This document shows positions 44,256 to 55,357 of a stretch of 64,000 nt of DNA, piece by piece. The notes under the pieces were generated by a model. That model ran no database searches. It was given only the letters and a program-made list of their open reading frames with translations, and was not told the origin of the DNA. Made by a program: the position numbers and the translations under genes. Numbering within the stretch: the stretch's first letter is position 1; every line of letters begins with the position of its first letter. This DNA comes from Magicicada septendecula (taxonomy: Eukaryota > Arthropoda > Insecta > Hemiptera > Cicadidae): positions 46,738,344-46,802,343 of the forward strand of contig CM068370.1 of assembly GCA_034769895.1 (NCBI GenBank), written 5' to 3'.

Positions 44256-46565
44256 ATGGATGCCAGTCAGATGATGGAAAATTTACAGGCGCTGCTGTTG
44301 CAGACAGAAAGACGACAAAAAGAAGAACGAATACAAGAAAGAGAAGAAGCAGAAAAACGACAAGACGAAAAACTTAATCGTGAAAATGAAATACCAGAGG
44401 GACAAAAAAAAGAATTTAGCCGTCAAGCAGACGACGTTAAGACGTTCGTACAAGAGGATACCACTGCAAAATTTGTCCTGTTACAAGGTGAGCTGAACAA
44501 ACAAGTTGACAGAATATCTGAAATAGAAAAATCTGTGTCAACTATAAAAACAAGTATGTCAAGCTTAGAAGATTCAAAATATCAGAGAAATCAAAGAACG
44601 CTATTAACTGAAGTAGGGTCAGTTTTTGCAAAGGCCCCGTCGTTTAATGGAAGCACCCACTGGGCAACTTATTATCGCCAATTTGAAGCTGCCGCTTGCT
44701 TAAATAACTGGACGGAAGAAGAGAAAGGCCTCTCACTCGTTCTTGCGTTAAAAGGACCTGCCGCAGAGGTAATACACAAAGTGCCATCTAACAGTCAGAA
44801 CGTCTATGCCGAATTAACTAAAGCTTTGGAATTATGGTACGGTGACCAGCATTTGTGCGAAGTGTACCGTGAACAACTTAAAGCGAGGCGACAGCGTTCA
44901 GAGGAGAGCCTTCAAGAGTTTGAAGCAAATATCGACCGACTGACGAGATTGGCTTATCCCGAAGAATCGGAGGACTTCCGGAAGTGGATTTCTCTCATTA
45001 TGTTTATTGACGGTATCAGAGATCGTCAGTTACAACAAGTGTTAAGAATGGCTCGGCATGATAATAAATCAGACGCTCTTGTTCATGCTCTCCGTTTTGA
45101 AGCTGCCAAGTCGGCGACCTACATTAATCAAAGTATGCCATCACGTTGTAGCCAAACGGATCCAATACCACAGTATCGTCATAGCGGACAGCATAAAGAG
45201 ACGATTCAAAAACAATTCAAAAGTTCAAGAGAGTCGCAACGATTTGAAAAAGACAGAAGACCGAAATGTTACAACTGTGGAAAACGTGGTCATCTACAGG
45301 TAGACTGTTGGGAGAAGAAGATACCGAGAGAAGAGACTGATCGCACCAATTGGAGAAGTAAAGGCCCAGAACAGCACACAGTTTCCACGCTACATAAGAT
45401 CAGTGGAAACTTGATTGTTAGTGGATTTGCGGATGGTAAACCAACATCATTTACAGTTGACACGGGCGCAACAGTGTCCATTGTGCGCCCTGACTTAGTC
45501 TGTAACCGCCATCCTCTAATTAGCTCTTGTACAATACAGACTGTGACTGGAAGCCCCGTCAAGGTGCTAGGAAAGGTAGACGTACGTGTACGCCTGGGTC
45601 TTCTTGAGTTTAGCCACCAAATGCTCGTTGCAGATATTGTCGATGAAGTGATTCTTGGCACGGACATTATGAATGCCTACGGATTCGTTGTGGACTTAAG
45701 AGAGAATGTCCTGAAAGTTGGCCAAGAGAAGATAAAGCTTTGCATGGCTAGAATGACAGGGTCTACCAACCATTCGATTAAGCGAGTGGCATTAGTCGAA
45801 GAAAAATTCAACAAGTCTGGTCAAGAGGAAACCTCCCTGTTGCAAGCGGAAATGGAGGAAGAACTAGCAGAGGAAGTACAAATAAGTATAACGACAAAAG
45901 AAGTGATTGGAGAGCCAACTATGGGTGTCGAGACAAAACTCTTGCTTGTTCCTGAGCTGATAGAAGCGGCCGAGGGTAAAGTGGCTGAAGATGAGGTTGC
46001 GCAAGAGGTTGTTGACGAGAACCAAACAAACTTGGATCAGCCAGTGGTATTTAGGTCATTAGTATCTGACGCAACGCGAGTGATTCCAGCGAAGCTAGTG
46101 GTTACGCGAAAGATTCGCATTCCTGGGAACGTGATGTTCGGATCACACGAGACTGAATTCGAAGAACGGAAAAGTTATCCTTCGCAAGGATGGCCACCTA
46201 GATCGCCTGGTCGAGTATTACTTCGAAGACGCTTTGCCAGTTCGGGACGAACAGGCTTAAGGAGGGGGCAGTGCTACGACAGCATAGAACAATCTAGGCG
46301 TTTATCGATTGTGCCAGAAAGATCTCGACGTAAGCGTGTGGTGTACGTGCTACTAAACGCATGTTGCGAGAATTTTCTCGCACTTGCCAGCCTTCGCTCG
46401 GGCGCTCGGACTGTGTCAAGGCCGCAGCAATTACGTAGTTTGCGAGAGATAAGACGCAGTTTGGAAGCTTCTGGTGTGTGTAGCGTAACTATAAATACAT
46501 CGCGTCGCGGCCTTAGTTTTTCAGTTCAATGCGAGATTTTTGACTGTGCGGTTCGAGAGTATTAG
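44256..46565 (+). CDS. gag: Gag-protease polyprotein, open, running into the 3' LTR
   Basis: 769 codons open from the ATG at 44256. Residues 10-110 are a charged coiled coil; about 120-290 resemble a Gypsy Gag core (SFNGSTHWATYYRQF, then FIDGIRDRQLQQ); a CCHC zinc knuckle CYNCGKRGHLQVDC is at 45268-45309; an aspartic protease follows with FTVDTGATVSIV (from 45449) and ILGTDIMNAYGF (from 45652). After the protease comes an acidic stretch. The last 100 or so residues (from about 46270) are LTR sequence read by chance, since the deletion fused frames: the end of the interior encodes a plausible Pol C-terminus in another frame with a stop just before the polypurine tract. The Gag-PR part is intact, so the product could still be made. 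Confidence 0.85.
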   Translation: MDASQMMENLQALLLQTERRQKEERIQEREEAEKRQDEKLNRENEIPEGQKKEFSRQADDVKTFVQEDTTAKFVLLQGELNKQVDRISEIEKSVSTIKTSMSSLEDSKYQRNQRTLLTEVGSVFAKAPSFNGSTHWATYYRQFEAAACLNNWTEEEKGLSLVLALKGPAAEVIHKVPSNSQNVYAELTKALELWYGDQHLCEVYREQLKARRQRSEESLQEFEANIDRLTRLAYPEESEDFRKWISLIMFIDGIRDRQLQQVLRMARHDNKSDALVHALRFEAAKSATYINQSMPSRCSQTDPIPQYRHSGQHKETIQKQFKSSRESQRFEKDRRPKCYNCGKRGHLQVDCWEKKIPREETDRTNWRSKGPEQHTVSTLHKISGNLIVSGFADGKPTSFTVDTGATVSIVRPDLVCNRHPLISSCTIQTVTGSPVKVLGKVDVRVRLGLLEFSHQMLVADIVDEVILGTDIMNAYGFVVDLRENVLKVGQEKIKLCMARMTGSTNHSIKRVALVEEKFNKSGQEETSLLQAEMEEELAEEVQISITTKEVIGEPTMGVETKLLLVPELIEAAEGKVAEDEVAQEVVDENQTNLDQPVVFRSLVSDATRVIPAKLVVTRKIRIPGNVMFGSHETEFEERKSYPSQGWPPRSPGRVLLRRRFASSGRTGLRRGQCYDSIEQSRRLSIVPERSRRKRVVYVLLNACCENFLALASLRSGARTVSRPQQLRSLREIRRSLEASGVCSVTINTSRRGLSFSVQCEIFDCAVREY

Positions 46566-46856
46566 TGCGATATATTTTACAGAGCGGTTCGGGTTATTAC
46601 GGTGTACGTTCAAGTAGTTATTAGTGAAGTGTTGCGTTTTGTATTCGGACGGTATAATTGTAATACAGTTGAGTTTTAATATTAGTGGACATTTTATTGC
46701 GTATGAACAATTTCATTTGATTTGTTGTAGACACTGTGTTGTTAATTACGAACTGTTTTACTATAACAATTAAAGGTGTGATTAGTGACTTAATTGGTGT
46801 CTTGTACTTATTTTGTTTCCACTGTACCTACGACGATCGAGTAGACCGTCGTAACA
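46272..46856 (+). repeat. 3' LTR of the Gag-PR element
   Basis: 585 bp partner of 43581-44165; followed directly by the AT repeat 46857-46880. Confidence 0.93.
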
Positions 46857-47347
46857 ATATATATATATATATATATATAATTTTTCTAACTGTATAATGT
46901 CATTTTTATTATTATTTACTTCCACTATTTCCATATTGTTGGTTATATCTGGCGCGGCGGTGTGCGCAGAAGGGTCGCCAGATATAACCAACAATACGGA
47001 AATAGTGGAAGTAAATAATAATAAAAATGACATTATACAGTTAGAAATGATTCATAACAATAAGGTGATCTGCTATATTGGAGATTCCCGTTTTTTTATT
47101 ATTAAAAGCTCTGATATATTCCATAAATCTCTGTTTGAAATTTCTATATGTTCTACCGATGTATATGTAGTCACAATCATTACACTTTATTCTGTATATT
47201 CCACTTAATTTGTATATATCACAGTCTTTTCTATTTATTATTATATTGTATATACTTTTATTTGGTTTGTATGCATATTTATATTTTTGTTTATCCAATT
47301 TTGTATTCTTTATAATGTATTGGAGATCTCGATATGTGTATTTGTAA
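46857..47347 (-). pseudogene. Penelope-like element fragment, GIY-YIG end, rearranged (minus)
   Basis: On the minus strand the coding end of a second Penelope family is read: YLTYKYTYRDLQ, then GIYRIKCNDCDYIYIGRTYRNFKQRF (47230-47110) with the GIY and YIG motifs, then IADHL. The part from 55357 to 55293 on the other side of the hAT element continues it upstream. The last codons are rearranged: they appear first inverted and then direct, forming the hairpin at 46884-47046, and end in an AT repeat. Only the C-terminal fragment exists here; no reverse transcriptase is left. Confidence 0.8.
46884..47046. repeat. 70-bp inverted repeat (hairpin) at the Penelope fragment's 3' end
   Basis: Arms 46884-46953 and 46977-47046 are reverse complements with a single mismatch in 70 bp (T/C in the CCAACAATAYGG segment); the spacer is 23 bp, GC-rich. 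The arm sequence is the coding end of the Penelope fragment (DITNNMEIVEVNNNKNDI). Confidence 0.95.
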
Positions 47348-47751
47348 GTTAGGTACAGCGACGGATTAAAGGGGGCGGAGGGGGCATTCGCCCCCCCCAG
47401 CAAAATAGTGAAAAAATATTAGTGAAGAAAAATAATCAAATAAATGTTGAAATTCTTGTCCACTCTTTAGCCGACTAAAATAGTTTGTTTCGATATCGCT
47501 TGGGGCGCCTCGATCTAGAAGTCAATCCCTACTGCGTATGCGAATCTGTTAAACTGTGATGTTTATGTTTGTGTGATCGCTGCGATGCTCCTTAGTAATT
47601 CGAGGAATTTGCCACACGAAAATACGCACTCGCCTTATACGCTTTGTTTGCTCGCTTAAAAGTATTTTGATTGTTATGTGATTCGTAAATTCGTTTTAAG
47701 TGTTAGATTCAAGTTTACATTTTTAACTCTTGCTTTATTGTTGTTTGTTAT

Positions 47752-47970
47752 AATGAAAAGACAATCAACGCTGAAATGTTTCTTTACGAAAAAGAAGTGT
47801 AGCAATAGTGGTGAGAAATTGGTGCCTCTGGACAATGCTGCTGGACCTTCAACATTTAATGTGTGTCTTGAAGTTGTTGAAGACAATACGATTGCAAAGG
47901 GAAATAAGGACCAAACTTCTAAAGAAGGAAAGTTTTATCGATATTCGGTTGTCAATTCAATAGTTATATA
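47752..47970 (+). pseudogene. hAT transposase, N-terminal exon
   Basis: MKRQSTLKCFFTKKK at the start is the typical N-terminus of ZMYM1/DUF4371-type hAT transposases. The frame stops at 47971, next to the inserted LTR pair. The donor site joining it to the exon at 52359 is not certain. Confidence 0.65.
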
Positions 47971-47979
47971 GAAAGATAT

Positions 47980-50900
47980 TGTAACGTTACATAACTCATG
48001 CCCAAATATGATAACACAATCACCATCGTTAAAACCAGTCATCACCCCAATCTAAAAGTCAGAAATGGGTATTAGATACCAAGCTATAAAAAACTTTGTA
48101 CCACAAAACACTGTAAACAATAACAAAGTGAAATATAGTGTAGAAAGTGAAACATAGTGTACTTGGTGAGAGTGTAAACTTTTAAAAAAGAGCATCTCAC
48201 AGATTGATACTGGAGATGAAAAAACAATTAATATTGTAGCAGTGGACTATATTGCTGCTGACAAATTTTGTATTTTTTTTGTGTTTTGTGTAATTTTATA
48301 TTGTGTAGGCCACAAAGGTCTTGTACCTAGGTATAATTTTTGTGTTTAATATAATAATTTTGTTTAAATATAAGATAACCCAGGGTTAGATATAAAATAA
48401 TAATAATATAAAATAATACTATGTGAGCAAGATGGCATAGGAAAATAGTTTAGAGTAAGGATACTTTAAGTAAATAATAAATAAATCAAATTGAAGGGAA
48501 TTAAAATATAAAAGACCAATGTACAAGCTTAAGGAAAAATATAAAGAAAAACTTTAAATAAATTAAATTGGATTATAAACAAAATTTAAAAAGGATTATT
48601 TTTCTAAAAAGAAGAAATAAATTTATAATAATTAATAATAGCCTATATACTAAAAAGTATATAGATTCACCAATAAAAAACCATAAAAAATTCTTGGTTA
48701 CTAAGAGTAACCACCTAACAAGATTTGAATTAATTATTAAAACGATTGGGAAGTGAACGTTTTGAAAAGTGTAATGCCTATTAAAATTTGATAAATTAAT
48801 GAATACTTTTTGGAATAATTAGTGCGAAATTTAATAAAATTGACGAGTGATGTCCACCTTATATTAGAACTCCTTCAAGTAGAACCGTTCACGCCTTAAT
48901 TTGATGAAACTGAAAAATCAAACTACCAGATCCAGGCCTAGTTTACAGCACGTCGATATTTTGGCGAGATCGTATCCAAGTAAATTTAACTAAATTACAA
49001 CTCAACTATAACTTCTAACACTAGAAACAGCACCATATCTTTAAACACTTCAGGAAAAGAGGTGAAAACAAACTTTATTATTTTTGTTAACCAAAAAATC
49101 AGCATTACGGTTCCCTGTGAATTGCTAGCCGCCATTAAGTAACTTTCGTGGTTTTAGTGAAGAAACATAATCTGCACTCTGGCGGATAAACTCGGAACTA
49201 CATACTACAAAATATAATAAATTAATTAATGTAAAGCTTGGTATTAAAATATTCATTTCTGACCGTCTCATAGTACAAAGAACTCAAAAATAACCCTGGG
49301 AAATTAATAAATTATTTCTTTATTGTTTTATATTTTATAAAAGATAAAAATATTTGTTATACATTCTATGTTTAAAAAATAAGATCGAACTAATGTTGTG
49401 TTGACAGTGAGAATCGATTATACCTTTCTGTTTTGGGAGGAGATAGAACAAAAATTTACTAAATAAATACAATGAATACTTTGTTATTTGAATAAAAATG
49501 TGTATTATTTTCAGTAGAGGGTAGTTGTTTACAGATTGTCTGGAGACAGAGAAGAGAACGGACAACCAGAAAATATTACAGGCCATTGGTGTTAATTTAA
49601 CCTCCAATGTGTTTGTAAATGTCACAATCAGCTGGTCTCATGAGCGGAGAAATTTAAATTAATTATTTGTATGCCAAGAGGATAATTCTGTTTGCAGTCT
49701 CTCTCCTAACTACGGTCTAACAACTTTATTGAATTCACCCAAATAAAGTCTAAGGGAAATATCTGCATAATCACACACACTCGATTTCTTTTTTTTGAAT
49801 TTTAAACATAAATTATAACGAATTCTATGACTCTCATTAAAGCGAGATTTTTGAAGAGCATAGATAGACGATAAGAAACCTTTTTCGGAAACGTATATTT
49901 TAAGACTCTGAGAGATTACCCGCGAGACATTACAAGATGACGCTAACAACGTAAGGCAAATAAAACTTAGAGTTAATTAACAAAAGTACGTCTATAAGAC
50001 TCCTAGAGATTACCCGCGAGACGTTACAAGATGGCGCCCAACGTGGGGCAAATAAAACTTAGAGTTAATTAACAAAAAAGTACGTCTATAAGACTCCTAG
50101 AGATTACCCGCGAGACGTTACAATATTCAGAGAATTGAGAATGTCGCATTTCCCATAAAAACGCGTGTTAATGAATACATTTTCTAACTGTTATATCTTT
50201 TTTTCTATACTCGCTTTGTATTCGAAACTTTAAAGACAATATTTTTTCATAATAATATATATATATAACCCGTTACATAACCCATGCCCAAATATGATAA
50301 CGCAGTCACCATCGTTAAAACCAGTCATCACCCCATTCTAAAAGTCAGAAATGGGTATTATGTACCTACCTATAAAAAACTTTGTACCACAAAATTCTGT
50401 AAACAATAACAACGTGAAATATAGTGTACAAAGTGAGATATAGTGTATATAGTGAGAGTGTAAACTTTTAAAAAAGAGCATCTCACTTTATACTTATTTA
50501 TACTGTAGGTGAAAAAACAGTCAATTGTAGCAGTGGACTATTTTGCTGCTGACAAATTTTGTATTTTTTTTGGTATTTTTGTGTAATTTTATATTGTGTA
50601 GGCCACAAAGGTCTTGTACCTAGGTATAATTTTTATGTTTAATATAATAATTGTGTTTAAATATAAGATAACCCAGGGTTAGATATACAATAATAATAAT
50701 ATAAAATAATACTATGTGAGCAAGATTGCATAGGAAAATAGTTTAGAGTAAGGATACTTTAAGTAAATAATAAATAAATCCAATTGAAGGGAATTAAAAT
50801 ATAAAAGACCAATGTACAAGCTCAAGGAAAAATAGAAAGAAAAACTTTAGATAAATTAAATTCAATTATAAATAACATATAAAGAGGATTACTTTTCTAA

Positions 50901-52165
50901 AAAGAAGAAATAAATTTATAATAATTAATAATAGCCTATATACTAAAAAGTATATAGATTCACCAATAAAAAAACATAAAAAAATCTTGGTTACTACGAG
51001 TAACCAACTAACTAACAAGTTTGGAATTAATTGTTAAAACGATTGGGAAGTGAACGTTTCAAAAAGTGTAATGCCTATTAAAATTTGATAAATTAATGAA
51101 TACTTTTTGGAATAACTAGTGCGAAATTTAATAAAATTGACGAGTGATGTACACCTTATATTAGAACTCCTTCAAGTTGAACCATTCACGCCCTTAATTT
51201 GATGAAACTTTGAAAAATAAAACTACCAGATCTAGGCCTAGTCTACAGCACGTCGATATTTTGGTGAGATCGTATCCAAGTAAATTTAACTAAATTACAA
51301 CTCAACTATAACTTCATAACACTAGAAACAGCACCATATCTTTAAACACTTCAGGAAAAGAGGTGAAAACAAACTTTATTATTTTTGTTAACCAAAAAAT
51401 CAGTATAACGAATCCATGTGAATTGATGGGCGCCATTAAATAAATTTTGTGGTTGTAGTGAAGAAACATAATCTGCACTCTGGCGGATAAACTCGGAACT
51501 ACATACTACAAAATATAATAGATTAATTAATGTAAAGCTTGGTATTAAAATATTCATTTCTGACCGTCTCATAGTACAAAGAACTCAAATACAACCCTGG
51601 GAAATTAATAAATTATTTCTTTATTGTTTTATATTTTATAAAAGATAAAAATATTTGTTATACATTCTATGTTTAAAAAATAAGATCGAACTAATGTTGT
51701 GTTGACAGTGTGAATCGATTATACCTTTCTGTGTTGGGAGGAGATAGAACAAAAAATTTACTAAATAAATACAATGAATACTTTGTTATTTGAATAAAAA
51801 TGTGTATTATTTTCAGTAGAGGGTAGTTGTTTACAGATTGTCTGGAGACAGAGAAGAGAACGGACAACCAGAAAATATTACATGCTATTGGTGTTAATTT
51901 AACCTCCAATGTGTTAGCGGAGAAATTTAAATTAATTATTTGTATGCCAAGAGGATAATTCTTTTTGCACTCTCTCTCCTAACTACAGTCAAACAACTTT
52001 ATTGAATTCACCCAAATCAAATCTAAGGGAAATATCTGCATAATCACACACACTCGATTTCTTTTTTTGGAACATTAAACATTATTTCAATAAAGAAATA
52101 CAGTGACGATCGGAATAGTGACAATAAGATCAAACGATACTATTAAGCTATACCCGCGAGACATT

Positions 52166-52168
<3 letters not shown>
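47980..52168 (+). mobile_element. LTR pair with a very short interior, nested in the hAT element
   Basis: Two similar LTR-like repeats, 47980-49934 (1955 bp, TGTAACG to CATTACA) and 50264-52168 (about 1905 bp, start changed, end CATTACA), are separated by only about 330 bp. ATAT precedes the first and follows the second (target duplication in AT-rich sequence). The interior has no gene, only primer-binding-site copies and tandem repeats. This is the layout of a terminal-repeat retrotransposon in miniature form, or of an element whose interior was lost. The two LTRs have many small differences, so it is old. Small frames in the LTRs are chance. Confidence 0.7.
49840..50130 (+). repeat. 92-bp tandem repeats across an LTR/primer-binding-site junction
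   Basis: The sequence TACCCGCGAGAC(A/G)TTACA (LTR end) occurs at 49915, 50011 and 50106 with a period of about 92 bp, each followed in the first two cases by a primer-binding-site copy: TGACGCTAACAACGTAAGGC (49938-49957, diverged) and TGGCGCCCAACGTGGGGC (50032-50049, exact Lys-1,2 tRNA type). Confidence 0.75.

Positions 52169-52200
<32 letters not shown>
52169..52200. repeat. AT dinucleotide repeat after the LTR pair
   Basis: Simple AT run between the LTR end and the resumed hAT intron sequence. Confidence 0.8.
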
Positions 52201-52202
<2 letters not shown>

Positions 52203-52358
52203 TGAGTTTTATGGAATTCTGTTTGTTAATTCCATAAGGTTTGTTAATTCTGTTTGTTAAGGTTATGAACTATCTTAAGGGCCTTTCTAATCCAGATCGT
52301 TGGAAAATAAGCAAATTTCAGAATTTTTTAAATTGAAAACTAATTTCTTTTGTTTTAG

Positions 52359-54781
52359 GGGAAAATGAATCTTGCAGTGAATCTTTGCCAAAGTCATCTG
52401 TAATCTATGAAAATGACATTGGAAATTACACTGGAACAAAACCCTCAGACAGAATTCTTGCCAATCTTCTCGAAAATCATTGGGAACGTCCTTCCGGATA
52501 CAAGTATCCAAACTCATCACATATCAAGAATGGCAGAACTGAAAACCGACAGTCAAAAAAAGATCATCTAGAGAAGTATAAATCGTGGCTTGTCCTTTCT
52601 CATTTGAAGCAAGGTCTTTTCTGTAAATTTTACCCTTTTTGTGCTACTGGCCATGTGCATGTGTGTGGACACCATGGTGGGATGAAATTGAATACCCTTG
52701 TTAATCAACCACTAACTAAATTTGCCAAGCTTTTGGGGAAGGATGGAGATTTAGAACATCATAGTAAATTATTGTATCACCAACAGGCAATGGGAAAAGC
52801 AAATGACTTTTTGTTAACTTACCATAATCCTGAAAAATCAAGTTGATTCTTATAGGCTTCAACGTGCTAAGGTAAATCAAGAAAGGTTGTCATCATCTCT
52901 GGATAATGTTCTGTTTCTTGGTAGACAAAATATTCCTTTTCGGGCCCGACGAGATGACGGATTTGAAAATAATCCATTGAAAAATCAGGGAAACTTTAAA
53001 GAACTAATGAAGTTTAGAACTGAGGTCTGTAAAGATGCACAAATTCAAAAGCAGTGTGACTCTATAAGGCACAGAAATTCCTTTCTGAGCAAGACCATTC
53101 AAAATGATTTGATTGAATGCTGTGGGGAGGAAATTTTATCACTAGTACTTAGAAGAATTGAAGAAAATAAAGTCTACAGTATTGGTTTTGATGAAACAAC
53201 AGATGTTTCACATAAGACCCAGTTATCAATTTTCTTAAGATATGTTTGTAAAAACTGTATAAGGGAAAACTTTGTTGGTTTTATCGACCCACGGAATGAC
53301 AGTGGTAATCTTTGGGAAAACAAAACAAAACCCCAAAATCATGTTGTAAGTGAAGAAACCCTATCATCCTTTTCAAGTAATAGCGAGAGTGAGGAAGAGC
53401 CTGTTGAGTCAGAAGATCCCAGATTAACAGGAGATAAGTTAGGTAAACTGGTGTTAGAGTGCCTTCATGGAATGAACCTGGATCCAAGTTATTCCATAGG
53501 CATTGCAACAGACGGTTGTTCTGAAATGACTTCTGAGCTGGTAGGGGCGATAAAAACTATAAAAGATCAGTGTGTCTTCGCAGAACGAACACCCTGCTTA
53601 AACCACTCCTTAAACCTCTCAATTTCTAGTTGCTCTAATGTACAAGCAGTTAGAAATGCAATTGGGATAATAAAGGAAACAGTTTCCTTTTTTACGGCCT
53701 CCCCGAAAAGAAATAATGCTTTTTTGAAGAATGTTGGAAGGCAATTGATATCAATGTGTGAAACACGTTGGGTGGAGAGACATTTATCTGTTGCCGTTTT
53801 CCTAGAGAATTTTAATAAGATCGTTTTGACTCTAGAAAAATTTCAAACTGGGCTGTTTTTATGTCTGATAAGTCCTCAGCAATGGCAAAAACTCTTCTAT
53901 GTTCAATTACTCATGGCAAGTTTATTATTACTTTAGTTTGCCTCGCAGATATCCTTAGTCAAACTTTGCCTCTCAGCAGATATTTCCAAAAAGAAAACGT
54001 TGACGTATACAGGGCTTCTGAGTTTTTGTCGGACGTTCTTTTTGTGCTTGAAGACAAAAAGCAGAATGCAGAAACTGGATTTCATGAACTTTTTGAGCAA
54101 GCAACGGAAATTGCAAAATCTGTCAACAGTGAATTGAAAGTCCCTAGAACCACTTCTAGGCAAGTGAATAGAGCAAATGCTGCCACATCTGATGTTAAAA
54201 GTTATTTCAGGATAAATTTGTACATACCAATCCTTGATTCAATTGTCACAGATATGAAGAGTAGATTTTCTGCTGGTGCTTTAGAATTATACAGACTTAA
54301 TATACTCTTACCAAAAGAATGTATAAATGATACTGTAACAAAGAAGAGGCTAAATGCTGATATTGAGTTGATTTCAAAAAAATATGGCAAGACCATGGAA
54401 AAAGACGATAGTGCCTTTAAATCTGATTTAAAGGTTGAAATGAACATTTGGATGGCAAAATAGAAAAGAGAAAACTACAACAAAACTCCATTACTATCAT
54501 CAGCAATAGAATGCTTAGGTTATTGTGTTGCAGAAATGTTTCCCACAATAAAACATCTTTTAGTAATACTTGCCTCATTACCAGTATCAGTTGCAACAGC
54601 TGAGAGGTCTTTCTCAACCTTAAAGATAACAAAGACATGGCTTCGAAATCGTTGTGGCCAAAAACGTTTAACTGGCCTAGCCCTTATGTATATTCATAAA
54701 GATATTGTTATTGAAAAAACAAAAGTCATAAACAGATATATTGAGAAAGGTGGAAAGAGAAGGAAAGAAATGTTTTCATGA
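52359..54781 (+). pseudogene. hAT transposase, main exon (two frameshifts, one nonsense codon)
   Basis: A pyrimidine tract and TTTTAG (52353-52358) form a splice acceptor; the exon follows. Segments: 52359-52840 (KSWLVLSHLKQGLFCKFYPF, a zinc-binding TTF/BED-like region with Cys and His), a frameshift near 52838, then 52840-53850 with the catalytic domain (GFDETTDVSHKTQLSIF, first Asp; GIATDGCSEMTSELVG, second Asp; ETRWVERH), a second frameshift near 53850, then 53861-54463, and an in-frame TAG at 54461-54463 where Trp would fit, then the hAT dimerisation end with the catalytic Glu (SVATAERSFSTLKITKTWLR) to the stop after 54781. Such enzymes cut and paste their element. Dead here, but enough is intact to name the family. 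Confidence 0.88.
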
Positions 54782-55270
54782 AAGAAGAAAGAAAAAGAAC
54801 AGAAATACTGTAATTCTTTTATACTATATTTTAGTGTTTTTGTATCTTTGGAAATTATTTATTATGTTATCTTTCGAACAAATTCCTCTCTTTGTAAATT
54901 CTCTTTTGCTTATAAACAGAATTATTTTGTTTTATTGCTTAGAATAATACTTAAAATGATTTTTTTTTCATTGATTAGCTTTTTTGTGGTATATCATAAG
55001 TTAATAAAAACCTCGGAATGTATAAAATGTTTAAAAATATGATTAAATTCTATTTTTATATTTTTGTATGGATAATATAATAATATGAAATTAAAATAAT
55101 CTATTTTGTATTTATAAAAAGAAATAATAAAAATGTACAAACAGAAAAATAGTGCTGAAAATGAGTTTCTATGGTGTCATAATTCATTCTGAAAAGATAC
55201 ATCTTGGATAATTATTGTTGGAGTTTGGTCATTTTAGTCTTGCCCTAAGCCCCCCCCCCCAAAAGTGACA
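54782..55270 (+). other. hAT 3' non-coding end
   Basis: AT-rich tail after the transposase stop with a C run at 55250-55260 before the right inverted repeat. No gene. Confidence 0.7.
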
Positions 55271-55292
55271 CTAATCCGTCACTGGTTAGGTA

Positions 55293-55357
55293 TGTTATAT
55301 TTTCTTCTTTCCTGCATGCATGTATACTGCTTAATGTTGTTCTGTTGTTTAATATTG
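55293..55357 (-). pseudogene. Upstream remainder of the minus-strand Penelope fragment
   Basis: Reverse complement continues the fragment at 47347 without a gap once the hAT element and one GTTAGGTA are removed, and matches the plus-strand copy at about 55437-55500. It ends at the head-to-head junction near 55357. Confidence 0.75.

Larger units (their letters stand above)
43581..46856 (+). mobile_element. Non-autonomous LTR element carrying only Gag and protease
   Basis: LTRs of 585 bp at 43581-44165 and 46272-46856 begin TGCTACGACAG (or two bases earlier, AGTGCTACGAC) and end GTCGTAACA. By eye I found a single difference between them (G/A at 43638 against its partner near 46329). Between them is one open frame with Gag and protease; reverse transcriptase, RNase H and integrase are absent. 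GGAGGGGGCAG before the 3' LTR is the polypurine tract. AT repeat flanks both sides, consistent with a 4-bp ATAT duplication that cannot be proven in a simple repeat. Near-identical LTRs imply recent movement with Pol from elsewhere. Confidence 0.92.
47356..55284 (+). mobile_element. hAT DNA transposon with an LTR pair inside it
   Basis: Terminal inverted repeats CAGCGACGGATTA (left) and CAGTGACGGATTA (right, reverse complement at 55284-55272), flanked by a perfect 8-bp duplication GTTAGGTA (47348-47355 and 55285-55292), the hAT hallmark. The interior encodes a hAT transposase in broken form. An LTR pair of 4.2 kb (47980-52168) lies in what seems to be the transposase intron; without it the element is about 3.7 kb. 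It landed in a minus-strand Penelope fragment that continues on both sides. Confidence 0.92.

Noticed and set aside
49840..50130. CRISPR-like regular repeats
   Set aside because: Few units, no unique spacers, and eukaryotic setting; it is a tandem duplication of an LTR junction.
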